From: an uncultured Lachnospiraceae bacterium
GTDB taxonomy: Bacteria > Bacillota > Clostridia > Lachnospirales > Lachnospiraceae
Assembly (NCBI GenBank): GCA_910577675.1
Contig: CAJTOR010000023.1
Span: forward strand, 1-53,247
Direction of reading: 5' to 3'
DNA: 53,247 nt
Shown: positions 8,198 through 17,456 of the stretch, piece after piece
Position numbering within the stretch: the first letter of the stretch is position 1
Layout: every line of letters begins with the position of its first letter
Program-made: the position numbers and the translations under genes
Notes under the pieces: generated by a model
Seen by the model: only the letters and a program-made list of their open reading frames with translations
What the model was told of the DNA's origin: nothing
Database searches by the model: none

Positions 8198-9510
8198 CTA
8201 TTGTTCAAGATAATATAAAGAAAGCCTGTTCGCAATCTCTTCTGCCGCCGCATCAAGACTCTTTTCCCCCGCAAAAAACGCACATGCCTCCTCCTCAATA
8301 ATCTCAAAAATTATCCGGTTTTTCTCCACCGGGGTATTTACCAACCGCACCACATCAATTATTTTCTTTGCGTCCTGCGAATTAAATGAGTGCCCTAAAC
8401 TCCTGTCGCCAGAAGTGTGGGTCATAAAAGAAAGATCCTTTTTCTCATTCTCCAAAAGTACTTTCTTATGGAGCGGGAATCCCTCAAAAAACGAGCACTC
8501 ATCCTGTATTTCATAGGAGAAAGCCTCCCTTATAAAAAGTTCTGCAAGTTCTCTTTCTTTCGTCTTCGCATTGATCCCCAACATACCGTTCGGAAAAAAC
8601 TTTAAAGAATTCGAAACAAGTTCTCCTCCCTGCTGTTCCAGGATATACGGGACATTTGATAAACCGTAGATCCCTTCTATATTATAAAACAGGAAATTAT
8701 AGTATAAAAGTCCCAGATAATAGGAGCTAGGAAGTGCGGCAAAATAAGCTCCCCTCTCATTCCCCTCCTCCCAGTAATCCGCAAGAGCCATCAGGGAGTT
8801 TTCCACCCCTTCCGCCCTTTCGCTAATTCCAAACATCGGAATTAGTAATCCCTCTTTTCTGTCTTGTCCCAGTCGGGAATGATAATTTCCCTGAATCCGT
8901 CTCCCTCCTGGCGAACCAGATGGAAGCGCTGGTCCTCGTCCGCATACCATGCGTAATAACAGCCATCCTCCCCCAAAAGTACATTGATCCGATCCTGCTG
9001 CACCTTTTCCTTAAACCCTTTTGACCATGCAACCGCCTCCCGCTCCCAGGTAAGCGTTTCATCATTTAAAGTGTAGCAAAAGAGAAAATACCCGTTCTTC
9101 TGGCGGGTGCTCACCGTATAATATTCGATTTTATTTTCCGCATTTAACAAAACACCGCAATACCTCTCCCCCTTTCCGTCAATATCCGGGTCGATCTCAA
9201 TGCCGCGCTCCCTGTAATTTTCAAGGAGCGGGAAAATCGGCTCTTCTTTTTCTTCCGAACCGTCATTATCAGAACCGTAATCATTAACCCGTTCTGCTTC
9301 CTGCCCGCCGGAAACGGGGATATCGCCCTGGTTTTCTTCCGGATTTTTTAATTCCCCACCCCCACCACTTCCCGTTTGGCTTTCTAAATTCCCATCGCCC
9401 CCATTTTCTTCCTGCAAAACAGGCTCGCTCCCACCCGCACTTTTCCCGCAGGCAGAAAAACACAACAGCAAATAAGAATACACAACACTTTCCAAAATAC
9501 TTTCTTCATG
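8198..9510 (-). pseudogene. Solute-binding lipoprotein pseudogene
   Basis: Remains of a fourth paralog of the lipoproteins at 9530 and 11960. A good ribosome binding site (AAAGGAG) precedes ATG 9508-9510, giving MKKVFWKVLCILICCCVF, but a TTTTT tract one T short shifts the frame before the lipobox; adding one T restores VFSACGKSAGG. The frame continues (FPLLENYRERGIEIDPDIDG, GEDGCYYAWYADEDQRFHLV) to a stop at 8842 directly after IPDWDKTEKRDY. There a deletion equivalent to about 300 residues joins it, out of frame, to the C-terminal lobe (IPMFGISERAEGVENSLMAL to EEIANRLSLYYLEQ, ending 8198). A second gap removes sequence after YYNFLFYN. Two frame lesions make an intact product unlikely. Confidence 0.85.
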
Positions 9511-9529
9511 CAAACGCTCCTTTCAGCTC

Positions 9530-11833
9530 CTATTCAAAATAGTATAACTGCATCCACTCTGCAATCCCGCGGACGGTTTCCTCCTCATTTTGTTCCCCGC
9601 TAAGGCAGGCGCACACCGCATCACAGATTACTTTAAACACCACTTGATTTGGTTCCATGGGAACCTGCACCACCTTTGCAATCTGGATCATCTGCTTTGC
9701 ATCCTTCTCGTTAAAATAATGAAATTCCTGTTTTCCAAAGTTTAAGATCATATGGGAGCAATCAAGTTTTGCATCCTCTGCGAGTACCTTTTCACAGAGT
9801 GAAAAACCTGCGCCGGAAGAATGTATGCGCTGCATCTCATAGGAGAAAACAGCTTTAACAAACTGGTGTGCCAGCTCTTTTTCCTTTGCGTGCGCATTCA
9901 CCCCAATCACGCCGTTCGGAAAAAACATCCCCTTGTTCCCAAGCAGCGCCCCGCCGCGCGATTCCACCAGTTCCGGATAGATGGACAGCCCGTAAATCCC
10001 CGCCATATTAACAAAACATAACTTCTGCTCCCCATAATTGTACCCGGACAGGGTGCTGCCATCAAAATATCCCCTTCTCCTGCCTTCCTGCGACAGCTTA
10101 AAAACACTCCCCTCAAAATCTTCTCCTTCCACCGCCCCCTCCGCTTCACAAAAGCGCCTGGCAAGACGAATAAACTCAAGAAGATTATCCTTATTTACTA
10201 CACCATCCTCCGATACAATCTTTGGCGGAAAATTAAAATACAAAAACTCCAGGATATAGGAATATGGCACTCCCGGCAGGAACACCTCATTTCCCTCCTC
10301 CGCCTCGCAATACATAACCAGGTCGGACAGCGACCCAAAGATCTGCGCATTCTGCCCGGAGGTTGCAATCATCGGAATCATATAGCGCATCGGCAGCATA
10401 TAAATGCGGTCTCCCTGCCTGTAATTTGAAACAATATTTTCTAAAAGTTCCCCCGAAACTCCCGAAAGTACACCGCCAAGATCATCAAGAAATCCCTTTT
10501 TTGCATAAAGCCCGGCAGGCAATCCGTCAAGAATCAAAACATCCGGTCCATTCCCCGAAAGAATGCGCGTATTTAAAGCGTGGATATGTTCGGATACCGT
10601 CATGCCTTCCTGCGCTTCCTCCCCCGTTTCATAGCGCACATCGACCGTTTCATAAAGCACCCTGAACTCCGAAATCATATCCATAACCAGCTCGCTGTTT
10701 TTCAGGGAATAAATGGTTAATATATCACTAAACCCTTCATTATCTTTTCGCGGGATATATTTCTTAACCCGCCCCCACTCCTCCGCATATACAACATAAA
10801 AAGTATCCCCGAACGATATAAAGTCAAGCGGATAGCCGTTTTTTTTCGAAAAATGAAATTTTCCCGCGTCGAGCCATTTGCATAGTGAAGTCCCCTCCCC
10901 ATTAAGCCCCGCTGTAAAAATTCCATCTGTAGTGCATACGAAAAGCGTATCATTAAAGACGGAAAGCCTTACAATATTTGTAAAATCCCCCGCAAAAGAT
11001 GACAGCATTTTAAGATGCTCACCATCATAGCGCAGAATAGATGTGTTCTCATGGTCAAGCACAAAAATTTCATTTCCCGAAACACAAAGGGTTTCGCACC
11101 AGCCACAGCGAAAACTTGCCAGTGTCTTTAAACCGTCGGGGCTGTAGATAAAACAATTGCCGACCGTATCCACCATAACGATATTCCCGCACCGAAGCAC
11201 TGCCACCTCGCCCGGAATCACCGCATATTTGCGCGTTTCGCTTTTGCCCCAATCATTCATTACAATCTCAACGGACGATTCCCCATCCTTCCTTACCATA
11301 TGGTAGAGTTGTCCCTCATCGCAGTAATAAGCATAATAGTTTTTATCCTGCCCCATAAGAACTGTAATCCTGCTCTGCTGCATCTTCCCCTTTAACCCTT
11401 CCGTCCAGTTAATGGGCTGTCTGTCCCAGGATGTGCCGTCCTCTTTTAACGTGTAGCTAAAAAGCATCTCCCCGCCCGTTTCCATATAGGGGGAAAAAGT
11501 AACCAGCTCGACCTTATTCTGCGCATTTAAAAAAACACTGCTGAACGATTCCCCTCTCTCCTCGATATCCGTCGGATTTTCAAGCCCGATTTCCCGGTAT
11601 AAATCCGCCGCCATAAAAGAATTTGTTACATTGTCATCCTTATTTTCCGGATTGCCCCCTACAGGAAAATCAGAAATTCCCTCTGTATTTACAAAATTTT
11701 CCTCCTCTCCTCCCGCATTGTTTCCTTCTTTCTCATATTCCCCCCCGCCCTCTTTCAGATTGCCTTTTCCACAGCCGGAAAGGAGAAGGAAACCCACACA
11801 GATACAGAGAATTTTTAAATAATTTTTTTTCAT
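9530..11833 (-). CDS. Solute-binding lipoprotein with propeller-like N-terminal half (paralog B)
   Basis: A 767-residue lipoprotein. The first in-frame ATG (11956) lies in a dispersed repeat; ATG 11831-11833 begins a proper signal peptide with lipobox LLSGC and Cys21, preceded by GAGGGTG. After an Asn/Glu/Gly-rich linker comes an approximately 330-residue region of repeated short beta-strand units (GNIVMVDTVGNCFIYSPDG, GNEIFVLDHENTSILRYDGE, DTLFVCTTDGIF) that looks like a beta-propeller, then a family-1-like solute-binding domain starting at LTIYSLKNSELVMDMISEFR, with ILSGNGPDVLILDGLPAGLY and the C-lobe signature FFPNGVIGVNAHAKEKELA. Full length relative to paralog A. It probably supplies ligand to the permease pair. 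The ligand is unknown. Confidence 0.88.
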   Translation of the reverse strand: MKKNYLKILCICVGFLLLSGCGKGNLKEGGGEYEKEGNNAGGEEENFVNTEGISDFPVGGNPENKDDNVTNSFMAADLYREIGLENPTDIEERGESFSSVFLNAQNKVELVTFSPYMETGGEMLFSYTLKEDGTSWDRQPINWTEGLKGKMQQSRITVLMGQDKNYYAYYCDEGQLYHMVRKDGESSVEIVMNDWGKSETRKYAVIPGEVAVLRCGNIVMVDTVGNCFIYSPDGLKTLASFRCGWCETLCVSGNEIFVLDHENTSILRYDGEHLKMLSSFAGDFTNIVRLSVFNDTLFVCTTDGIFTAGLNGEGTSLCKWLDAGKFHFSKKNGYPLDFISFGDTFYVVYAEEWGRVKKYIPRKDNEGFSDILTIYSLKNSELVMDMISEFRVLYETVDVRYETGEEAQEGMTVSEHIHALNTRILSGNGPDVLILDGLPAGLYAKKGFLDDLGGVLSGVSGELLENIVSNYRQGDRIYMLPMRYMIPMIATSGQNAQIFGSLSDLVMYCEAEEGNEVFLPGVPYSYILEFLYFNFPPKIVSEDGVVNKDNLLEFIRLARRFCEAEGAVEGEDFEGSVFKLSQEGRRRGYFDGSTLSGYNYGEQKLCFVNMAGIYGLSIYPELVESRGGALLGNKGMFFPNGVIGVNAHAKEKELAHQFVKAVFSYEMQRIHSSGAGFSLCEKVLAEDAKLDCSHMILNFGKQEFHYFNEKDAKQMIQIAKVVQVPMEPNQVVFKVICDAVCACLSGEQNEEETVRGIAEWMQLYYFE

Positions 11834-11880
11834 CTGCTTCACCCTCAACCCACATCCATCTTTATTATCAAAGGAAATCT

Positions 11881-11936
11881 CATATCCCCATGCGGCCTTC
11901 CATATCAGATGGGGCTTATCCCCCCACCTGACACAA
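11881..11936 (+). repeat. Dispersed hairpin repeat, copy 1
   Basis: One of four copies of a roughly 55-base repeat. This copy runs CATATCCCCATGCGGC, then TCAGATGGGGCTTATC and CCCCACCTGACACAA. The arms TCAGATGGGG and CCCCACCTGA pair around a short loop. It lies 23 bases after the stop codon of the lipoprotein gene at 11960, between paralogs A and B. Confidence 0.75.
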
Positions 11937-11959
11937 AAAGTCCCCTTACCTTCCACTTT

Positions 11960-14323
11960 TTATTCCAAATAATACAGGCGGATACGGTTTGCAATTTCTT
12001 TTGCCGCATCCTCAAGGCTTGTTTTCCCATCCAGGAAGCTTACCGTTTCATCCTCTATTATTTCGTAGACAACCTGGTTTCTCTCGACCAAGTTGTCCAC
12101 TGACCTTGCAAGCGCAATCATCTCCTTAGCCTGTGCCTGTGTAAAACCGGTCACCGTGTACAACTCACCCTTATCCCTGCTTCCGGCACCGATCATACTG
12201 TGCGAATCATCCTTTTGTGCATACTCATCCAAAAGTTTGTTGTGAACCGGAAAACCCGTATTCCAGGTATCAATCTGCTGCATTTTGTAGGAAAAAGCTT
12301 CCTTAACAAAGAGTTCTGCCCACTCCTTACCCGCCCCCTGCGCGTTGATCCCCAATACACCGTTCGCATAATATCTTTTGTGGTTATCGAAAAGTTCCCC
12401 GCCCCTCTGCCTCACCTTATCCGGGAAATAGCCAAGATCACCGGACATATTGATAAACAGAAATTCCTGCTCCTCCACCATAAACCACCAGTCAAGTGTG
12501 AATCCCTGGAGATAGCACTGGCCATTCCGCTTCATCGCATCCATCTTATATGGGGATTCCGAAGCCGGAAGCACCTGCTCCATATCGCAGAAGCGCTTTA
12601 CAAGCCCGAGAAATTTACTGATTTCTCCCTCATTTATATTCCCGTCCTGCGATACGATTTCCGGCGGGAAATTATAGTACAAAATCTCTAAAATATAGGG
12701 ATATGGCAGCCCTGCCGGAACTGCGGGCTCCTCCCTCCCGCCACAGAAATCAACAAGCGTTTCCAAGGACTCAAAAACTGCCGCATCCTGCCCCGATGTG
12801 CCGAACATGGAAACCATAAAACGCAGCGGCAGCATATAGAGCGCATCCCCCCTCATATAGTCGGACAGGATATTTGGCGCAATATTGTCCTTGTCACTGC
12901 CAAGCACCGCGCTAAAATCGGCCAAAATTCCCCTTTCGATATAGGTCTGCGCCGGCAGCCCGTCAAGTACTAAAACATCCGGTCCGTCCCCAGAAAGAAT
13001 CCTTGCATTTAAAGCGCGGATGCGGTCTGCCGCTGTCGTGCTTCCCTCGCCGCCCTCGCCCGTTTCATAGAACACATCAAATTCCGGATGCTTCGTCTTA
13101 AAGTCCGCCACCAGATCAAAAATCAGGTCACTCTCCTCAAGCGAATAGACTGTAAATTCGCCGAGAAATTCTTCATTTGGGTCGCGCGGGGCATATTTTT
13201 TAATTACTCCTGTCTGCTCCCCGTAAGTTATATAAAACCCGTTTTCTATCATAAAAAACTTTAATAGCTTCCCGTTATCCTTGGAAAAATAAAATTTCCC
13301 CGCATCAAGAATTTTCTCAAATTCCCCGCCATCCTTTTTTGCACAAAACACTCCCTGCGGGCAGCAGGCATAAACATCCTCCAAAAAAACACAGAGTCTT
13401 ACCCCGCCCTCAAAATTCCCTTCTATTTCAGGAAGCTGTTTTAATGCCTGCAAATCATAGTGGAGAACGCCATTGTTGGTTTTATCCTTCATCATAAACA
13501 GTTCGTTTCCCGAAACACACATACTCTCGTACCAGCCGCATGCAAAACTGTCAATAAGGCTCCCATCCTCCCCGCTGTAAATAAAGCATTTATAGCCCTG
13601 GTTCGACATAATAATATTCCCGTTTTCCGCAACAAAAACATTCATTGGAATCTGTCTGTAATCGCGCTCACTGGTAATATCCCAGTCTGGAATTACAATC
13701 TCTTTATACGAATCCCCATCCTGCCTTACAAAATGGTAGAGCTGCCCCTCGTCACAGTAGCAGGCATAATAATTTCCATCCTCACCCAAAAGTACGCTGA
13801 TCCGTCCCTCCTGAATTTTTCCCTTTAATCCCTGCGTCCAGTCAACAGCTTCCCTTATCCATGATTTTCCGTCATCGCCAAGTGTGTATTTAAAGATCAG
13901 GGTTTCTTTTTCGCCCTTCCGCATATTGATGGTATACCATTCCACGCTTCCTTCCCCATTCAGAACCGCGCTGCAAAACCACTCGCCAAGCCCCTCGATA
14001 TCCGGATGTAAATTGATCCCATACTCCCTGTAATTTTCAAGCATGGGAAAGAGCTTATCAGAATTATTTTCCTCCGGCTTGTCCTCCCCCGCTACATTAT
14101 TTTCCTCCGGCTGCTTAAACTCCCCGGTGTTATCTGAAACAGACTGTTCAACATTATTTTCTCCTTTAACAACCTCCTCCACCGTTGTGGCTTCCTGCCC
14201 CGTGGACAATCCTGTCTCCGGATTTTTTTCGCTCCCACAACCGGATAAAAAGCAGACGCTTAATAAAATGCACGCCGCCCTTGATACGGTTTTTAACACT
14301 GTACCCGATAAAAGCTTTTTCAT
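11960..14323 (-). CDS. Solute-binding lipoprotein with propeller-like N-terminal half (paralog A)
   Basis: A 787-residue lipoprotein and first gene after the dyad-overlapped promoter at 14505-14533. Start at 14323, with AAGGGGGAG just upstream; the longer frame adds 11 residues without a signal. Signal peptide, lipobox FLSGC with Cys29, then an Asn/Glu/Pro-rich linker containing repeated EENN. Residues about 100-410 carry strand-turn repeats such as NGNIIMSNQGYKCFIYSGED and GNELFMMKDKTNNGVLHYD, suggesting a beta-propeller. From TVYSLEESDLIFDLVADFK the solute-binding domain follows, with ETGEGGEGSTTAADRIRAL, LSGDGPDVLVLDGLPAQTY and YMLPLRFMVSMFGTSGQD. It is the closest full-length relative of the sensor domain in the M56 protein at 15043. 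Likely ligand capture for the permeases at 4755 and 7242; ligand unknown. Confidence 0.88.
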   Translation of the reverse strand: MKKLLSGTVLKTVSRAACILLSVCFLSGCGSEKNPETGLSTGQEATTVEEVVKGENNVEQSVSDNTGEFKQPEENNVAGEDKPEENNSDKLFPMLENYREYGINLHPDIEGLGEWFCSAVLNGEGSVEWYTINMRKGEKETLIFKYTLGDDGKSWIREAVDWTQGLKGKIQEGRISVLLGEDGNYYACYCDEGQLYHFVRQDGDSYKEIVIPDWDITSERDYRQIPMNVFVAENGNIIMSNQGYKCFIYSGEDGSLIDSFACGWYESMCVSGNELFMMKDKTNNGVLHYDLQALKQLPEIEGNFEGGVRLCVFLEDVYACCPQGVFCAKKDGGEFEKILDAGKFYFSKDNGKLLKFFMIENGFYITYGEQTGVIKKYAPRDPNEEFLGEFTVYSLEESDLIFDLVADFKTKHPEFDVFYETGEGGEGSTTAADRIRALNARILSGDGPDVLVLDGLPAQTYIERGILADFSAVLGSDKDNIAPNILSDYMRGDALYMLPLRFMVSMFGTSGQDAAVFESLETLVDFCGGREEPAVPAGLPYPYILEILYYNFPPEIVSQDGNINEGEISKFLGLVKRFCDMEQVLPASESPYKMDAMKRNGQCYLQGFTLDWWFMVEEQEFLFINMSGDLGYFPDKVRQRGGELFDNHKRYYANGVLGINAQGAGKEWAELFVKEAFSYKMQQIDTWNTGFPVHNKLLDEYAQKDDSHSMIGAGSRDKGELYTVTGFTQAQAKEMIALARSVDNLVERNQVVYEIIEDETVSFLDGKTSLEDAAKEIANRIRLYYLE

Positions 14324-14491
14324 CCAGCTCCCCCTTTTGTCCGCCTTGACCAACACAGATTCCCTGCATCCATCCTCTTAATAATCATAATTTTCCGGTG
14401 CACCCACAAATTAGAGATTTTCCATAATTTTACATCTTAAATAAATATTTATGTCTAGAAAAATTTAGGATGCACCGAGTTTACATTGTGT

Positions 14492-14533
14492 AGACTACAA
14501 GTATAGTTTACGCCCAGTAAACCAGTTTGTCAA
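14492..14533 (-). promoter_or_regulatory. Promoter of the lipoprotein operon with BlaI-like operator
   Basis: On the minus strand TTGACA (14528-14533) is followed after 17 bases by TAAACT (14505-14510). Overlapping the -10 and the expected start point is an imperfect dyad (14492-14509): on the plus strand AGACTACA-AG-TATAGTTT, six of eight positions symmetric. TACA/TGTA-type dyads over the promoter are the usual targets of BlaI/MecI repressors, and a BlaI-type gene lies at 17457. The promoter is seen directly; the operator assignment is inference. Confidence 0.6.
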
Positions 14534-14665
14534 GAAATATTTCCAAATATTATTTATAATACTGCATATTAATTCCGAACAAACTTACTACACATATTTT
14601 TAACCTATCAATAAATTCCCCGCTTCCAAGTCATAAAGATAAAAACGGTGGGCAAACGGGACTTC

Positions 14666-14718
14666 TTTGTGTCAGGTAGGGGATAAATCTTATCTGATGT
14701 GCGGGAACAACATAGGAA
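14666..14718 (-). repeat. Dispersed hairpin repeat, copy 2
   Basis: A more diverged copy in the opposite orientation to the other three. On the plus strand it opens TTTGTGTCAGGTAGGGGATA and continues with TTATCTGATG and ACAACATAGGAA. It lies alone in the 720-base gene-free stretch 14324-15042, with no plus-strand gene just upstream. The rest of that stretch holds only the promoter at 14492-14533 and the terminator at 14815-14859. Confidence 0.65.
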
Positions 14719-14814
14719 ATTTTTCTTTGGCTTGCCATATATATACTTTTCAGATATATGCTTTTAATAACTTTTTTCCCTGTTTCTTTAAGATGGCAGC
14801 CAGATTATCCACAC

Positions 14815-14859
14815 AAAAAAAGCAGGGAACATATTGCTTTTCAACAATCTGTTCCCTGC
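14815..14859 (-). terminator. Rho-independent terminator after the M56 sensor gene
   Basis: GCAGGGAACA (14822-14831) pairs perfectly with TGTTCCCTGC (14850-14859). On the minus strand the stem is followed by seven T residues (14815-14821). It separates the blaI/M56 transcript from the lipoprotein operon, which then starts at its own promoter. A T-rich tract on the other side could let it work in both directions. Confidence 0.85.
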
Positions 14860-15042
14860 CAGTTTTTCTTTTAACCCTATTACTTCCATAACAGATACAT
14901 CCCTCTTTTGCTAATCGGTATCAATATATCTGATAATTACATAATACTTTCGGCATATCTTATACGGAAGTTTTTTTATCCGTCACCTGCCCTAACAAGA
15001 AAAATTTATCCTGTTATATCCCACTAACCCACACCAAAACTT

Positions 15043-17436
15043 CTACAAAAGCCGCTTTACAATCGCCGCAACACAATCTGCCAGAGTGGCTTCCCCGCAA
15101 AAATATGCGCTGCCCTCCTCCTGCAAAATCTGTAAAACAGCCGCGTCCACCATTCTCCCTCTATTCGCATTTACAACGATTTCCTTTATTGAAAGAACCA
15201 GCTCCTCCCCTTTATCCTCAGTGCCAAACACCTCACTTCCACTTCCATCTTTTTGTATATCTCTTCCATCTTTAAACATGTACAAACTACTATTTTCAAA
15301 CTCCTGTTCAAACACCCTGGAATTTACAGGAAATCCTGAAATATCCGCGTATTCCGACTGCATCTTTTCAGAAAATACCGCTCTTACAAACTGGATTGCC
15401 AGCTCTTTTTCCTGTGACCAGGCATTGATCCCCAGCAATGCCTCAGGAAAAAATGTCCCGTCCTCCGACCAAAGATTTAGCTCCTGCGCCGACAATTCCC
15501 CAGCCTCGCGGGCATAATCACACAAATCATCCATCCCACAAAGCAGAGAAATTCCACTAAGTGTAATTTCCTCAATATAATCCTGCGAAAAATCTCCCCC
15601 ATCATCCAGCCATTTCGCAAACACTAAAAAATCGGCAATTTCCGCTTCGTCCACTGTTTTATCCTCGCGGATAAACTCCGGCATATAATTATAGTAAGCA
15701 AGCTTTAGAAAATCTGTGCTGGAATAATCATCCGGATTGCCCTGCCCGCCTTTATCATGCTGCAACCGGCTTTGTTTTTGCGCTGTCGGGACTGTAGGAA
15801 CCATAAAATGCACCGGAAGCATAAATATTTTTTCATCCTGTGTGTAAGCGGACAGAATATTTTGCTGCAATTCTTCCCTGACCGGTTCTAATGCTTCAGC
15901 CAAATCGGTCAGAAGCCCCTTCGATTGATAGAGCTCTGCCGGAAGTCCATCCAGTATTAGCAGGTCAGGCCCCATCCCGGCAGTCAGCCTTGCAGTCAGC
16001 GCGTCAACCTGCCCGCAGGCATCCGCTCCCTCCCCTGTTTCATAACAGATTTCTATCCCCGGATGGCACTCGGAAAAACCCTTAATCAGTTCCCTTACCA
16101 GCTCGCTGTCATTAAGGGAATAAATGGTAATTTTCCTTTGCACCTCTTTTTCTTCTCCGCCTTCTTCCTCCCCAATCCCTTCCCGTTCCGACCGCACACG
16201 GACTTCCTGCTCTGTCTTCGGGTCACTGCCAAACGCGCAGATTGTTCCTGAAACCAGAACCGCCGCAAAAACCACACCGAATACTGTCGGCTTCCTATAG
16301 TGCATTACGTTTTTAATCCGGCTTTTTACATCCCCCTCACCAAATGCCAGATATGTACCAGGAACCAGATGCCTGCCAGTTGCAAGCCCCAGAAGGGAAG
16401 CGGAATATTCCGCGCGGATATCCTTCTTCATCCCGCGCATAACCGCCTCGTCGCACGCCATCTCCATATCCTTGCCGGACAGAAAAAATGCCAGCCAGGC
16501 AAGGGGGTTAAACCAGTGAATCACAAGCGCCGCAGAAGCAAGCAGCCTGAAGATATGATCTCCCCGCTTCACATGTGTCTGCTCATGCAGCAATATATAC
16601 TCCTGCTCCCTGCCACAAAGTGAAGAGGGCAGATAAATCCTGGGCGAGAACATGCCGATTACAAAGGGGGATGCAATATAGTCGGACTGGTAAATATTTC
16701 CTTTAAGAAGCACCGCCCCGACCAGCCGCCGCCTCAAACGAAACAGACTTAAAAAACCGCAAAGAAACATCACCGCAATCCCGGCAAACCATACCCAGGT
16801 TGCCGCTTTAAGCCATGTGGGAACGGTATCCAAAATTTCACCGCCCTGCCCTAAAGCAGAAAAACTTTCATCCTTTCCCCCAATCTCCCCCATTTCCAGA
16901 AATACCAGGGAAGGTGCGGGCAGCAGGATGGAAGAAGTGTCTTCTCCTTCCTGTTGCTGCTCAACGCCAAATCTGCTGTTCCAGGCAAGCCACAGATCGT
17001 TTGCTCCCCCTGCCATAATATCACCCAGAAAAAAATTTCCGGAAAAATAATCGTTTTGGTAATATCTTCCATAAATATCAAAACCTTCTGAAGTTCCTGT
17101 CCCCACACCGGGATATCCCGCTAAAGCTCCCCATTCCTTAAAGCTCTCCTCCCCCCGCTCCATAAAAGAATTCCCCATTGTATGCATCCCCTTTAACAGA
17201 GCGGTAAATGCTGCACCCATCCTTCCCCGCCCAAATTCAAGCAGGCGCAGCGCGGAAACGGAGGAGGGCACGGACACGGGGCAGATAAGCCGGAATAAAA
17301 CCACGCCCCACAAAAGATAACAAAACAATTTCGGTCCCTTTTTTAAAAAACACCGGCAGATTACAACAGCGACCACCGCAAGTCCCGCAGTCACCCCCAT
17401 CCCCGCAATAACCGGCAGCAAAGTATACACTCCCAT
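15043..17436 (-). CDS. BlaR1-like M56 metallopeptidase fused to a solute-binding sensor domain
   Basis: A 797-residue membrane protein. Residues 1-405 are a BlaR1/MecR1-type M56 unit: helices at about 3-30, 35-55, 210-232 and 384-402, the zinc motif HEQTH at 284-288 and the downstream MEMACDEAVM (CDE at 328-330). After the last helix, where BlaR1 carries its extracellular penicillin sensor, residues about 434-797 are instead homologous to the solute-binding half of the neighbouring lipoproteins: ITIYSLNDSELVRELIKGF, ICYETGEGADACGQVDAL, GPDLLILDGLPAELY, FFPEALLGINAWSQEKELA. The extracellular loop between helices 2 and 3 is also long (about 150 residues). GGGAGGTG precedes the ATG, 20 bases after the BlaI-type gene. 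By analogy with BlaR1 it would sense a ligand outside and cleave or trigger loss of the repressor inside; the ligand is unknown. Confidence 0.88.
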   Translation of the reverse strand: MGVYTLLPVIAGMGVTAGLAVVAVVICRCFLKKGPKLFCYLLWGVVLFRLICPVSVPSSVSALRLLEFGRGRMGAAFTALLKGMHTMGNSFMERGEESFKEWGALAGYPGVGTGTSEGFDIYGRYYQNDYFSGNFFLGDIMAGGANDLWLAWNSRFGVEQQQEGEDTSSILLPAPSLVFLEMGEIGGKDESFSALGQGGEILDTVPTWLKAATWVWFAGIAVMFLCGFLSLFRLRRRLVGAVLLKGNIYQSDYIASPFVIGMFSPRIYLPSSLCGREQEYILLHEQTHVKRGDHIFRLLASAALVIHWFNPLAWLAFFLSGKDMEMACDEAVMRGMKKDIRAEYSASLLGLATGRHLVPGTYLAFGEGDVKSRIKNVMHYRKPTVFGVVFAAVLVSGTICAFGSDPKTEQEVRVRSEREGIGEEEGGEEKEVQRKITIYSLNDSELVRELIKGFSECHPGIEICYETGEGADACGQVDALTARLTAGMGPDLLILDGLPAELYQSKGLLTDLAEALEPVREELQQNILSAYTQDEKIFMLPVHFMVPTVPTAQKQSRLQHDKGGQGNPDDYSSTDFLKLAYYNYMPEFIREDKTVDEAEIADFLVFAKWLDDGGDFSQDYIEEITLSGISLLCGMDDLCDYAREAGELSAQELNLWSEDGTFFPEALLGINAWSQEKELAIQFVRAVFSEKMQSEYADISGFPVNSRVFEQEFENSSLYMFKDGRDIQKDGSGSEVFGTEDKGEELVLSIKEIVVNANRGRMVDAAVLQILQEEGSAYFCGEATLADCVAAIVKRLL

Positions 17437-17456
17437 ATTGGCACCTCCCAGGTTTC

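Noticed and set aside
11834..11956. 41-residue N-terminal extension of lipoprotein B
   Set aside because: It is encoded by the dispersed repeat and would bury the signal peptide; the internal ATG at 11833 starts a proper lipoprotein.
14667..14891. 74-codon plus-strand open frame between the lipoprotein operon and the M56 gene
   Set aside because: It begins inside the dispersed repeat, runs through the terminator hairpin, lacks a ribosome binding site and has no protein-like pattern.
15043..17436. Beta-lactamase resistance (classical blaR1) interpretation
   Set aside because: The penicillin-binding sensor motifs (SxxK, SxN, KTG) are absent after the last helix; a solute-binding domain is there instead, and no beta-lactamase or PBP2a gene is nearby.
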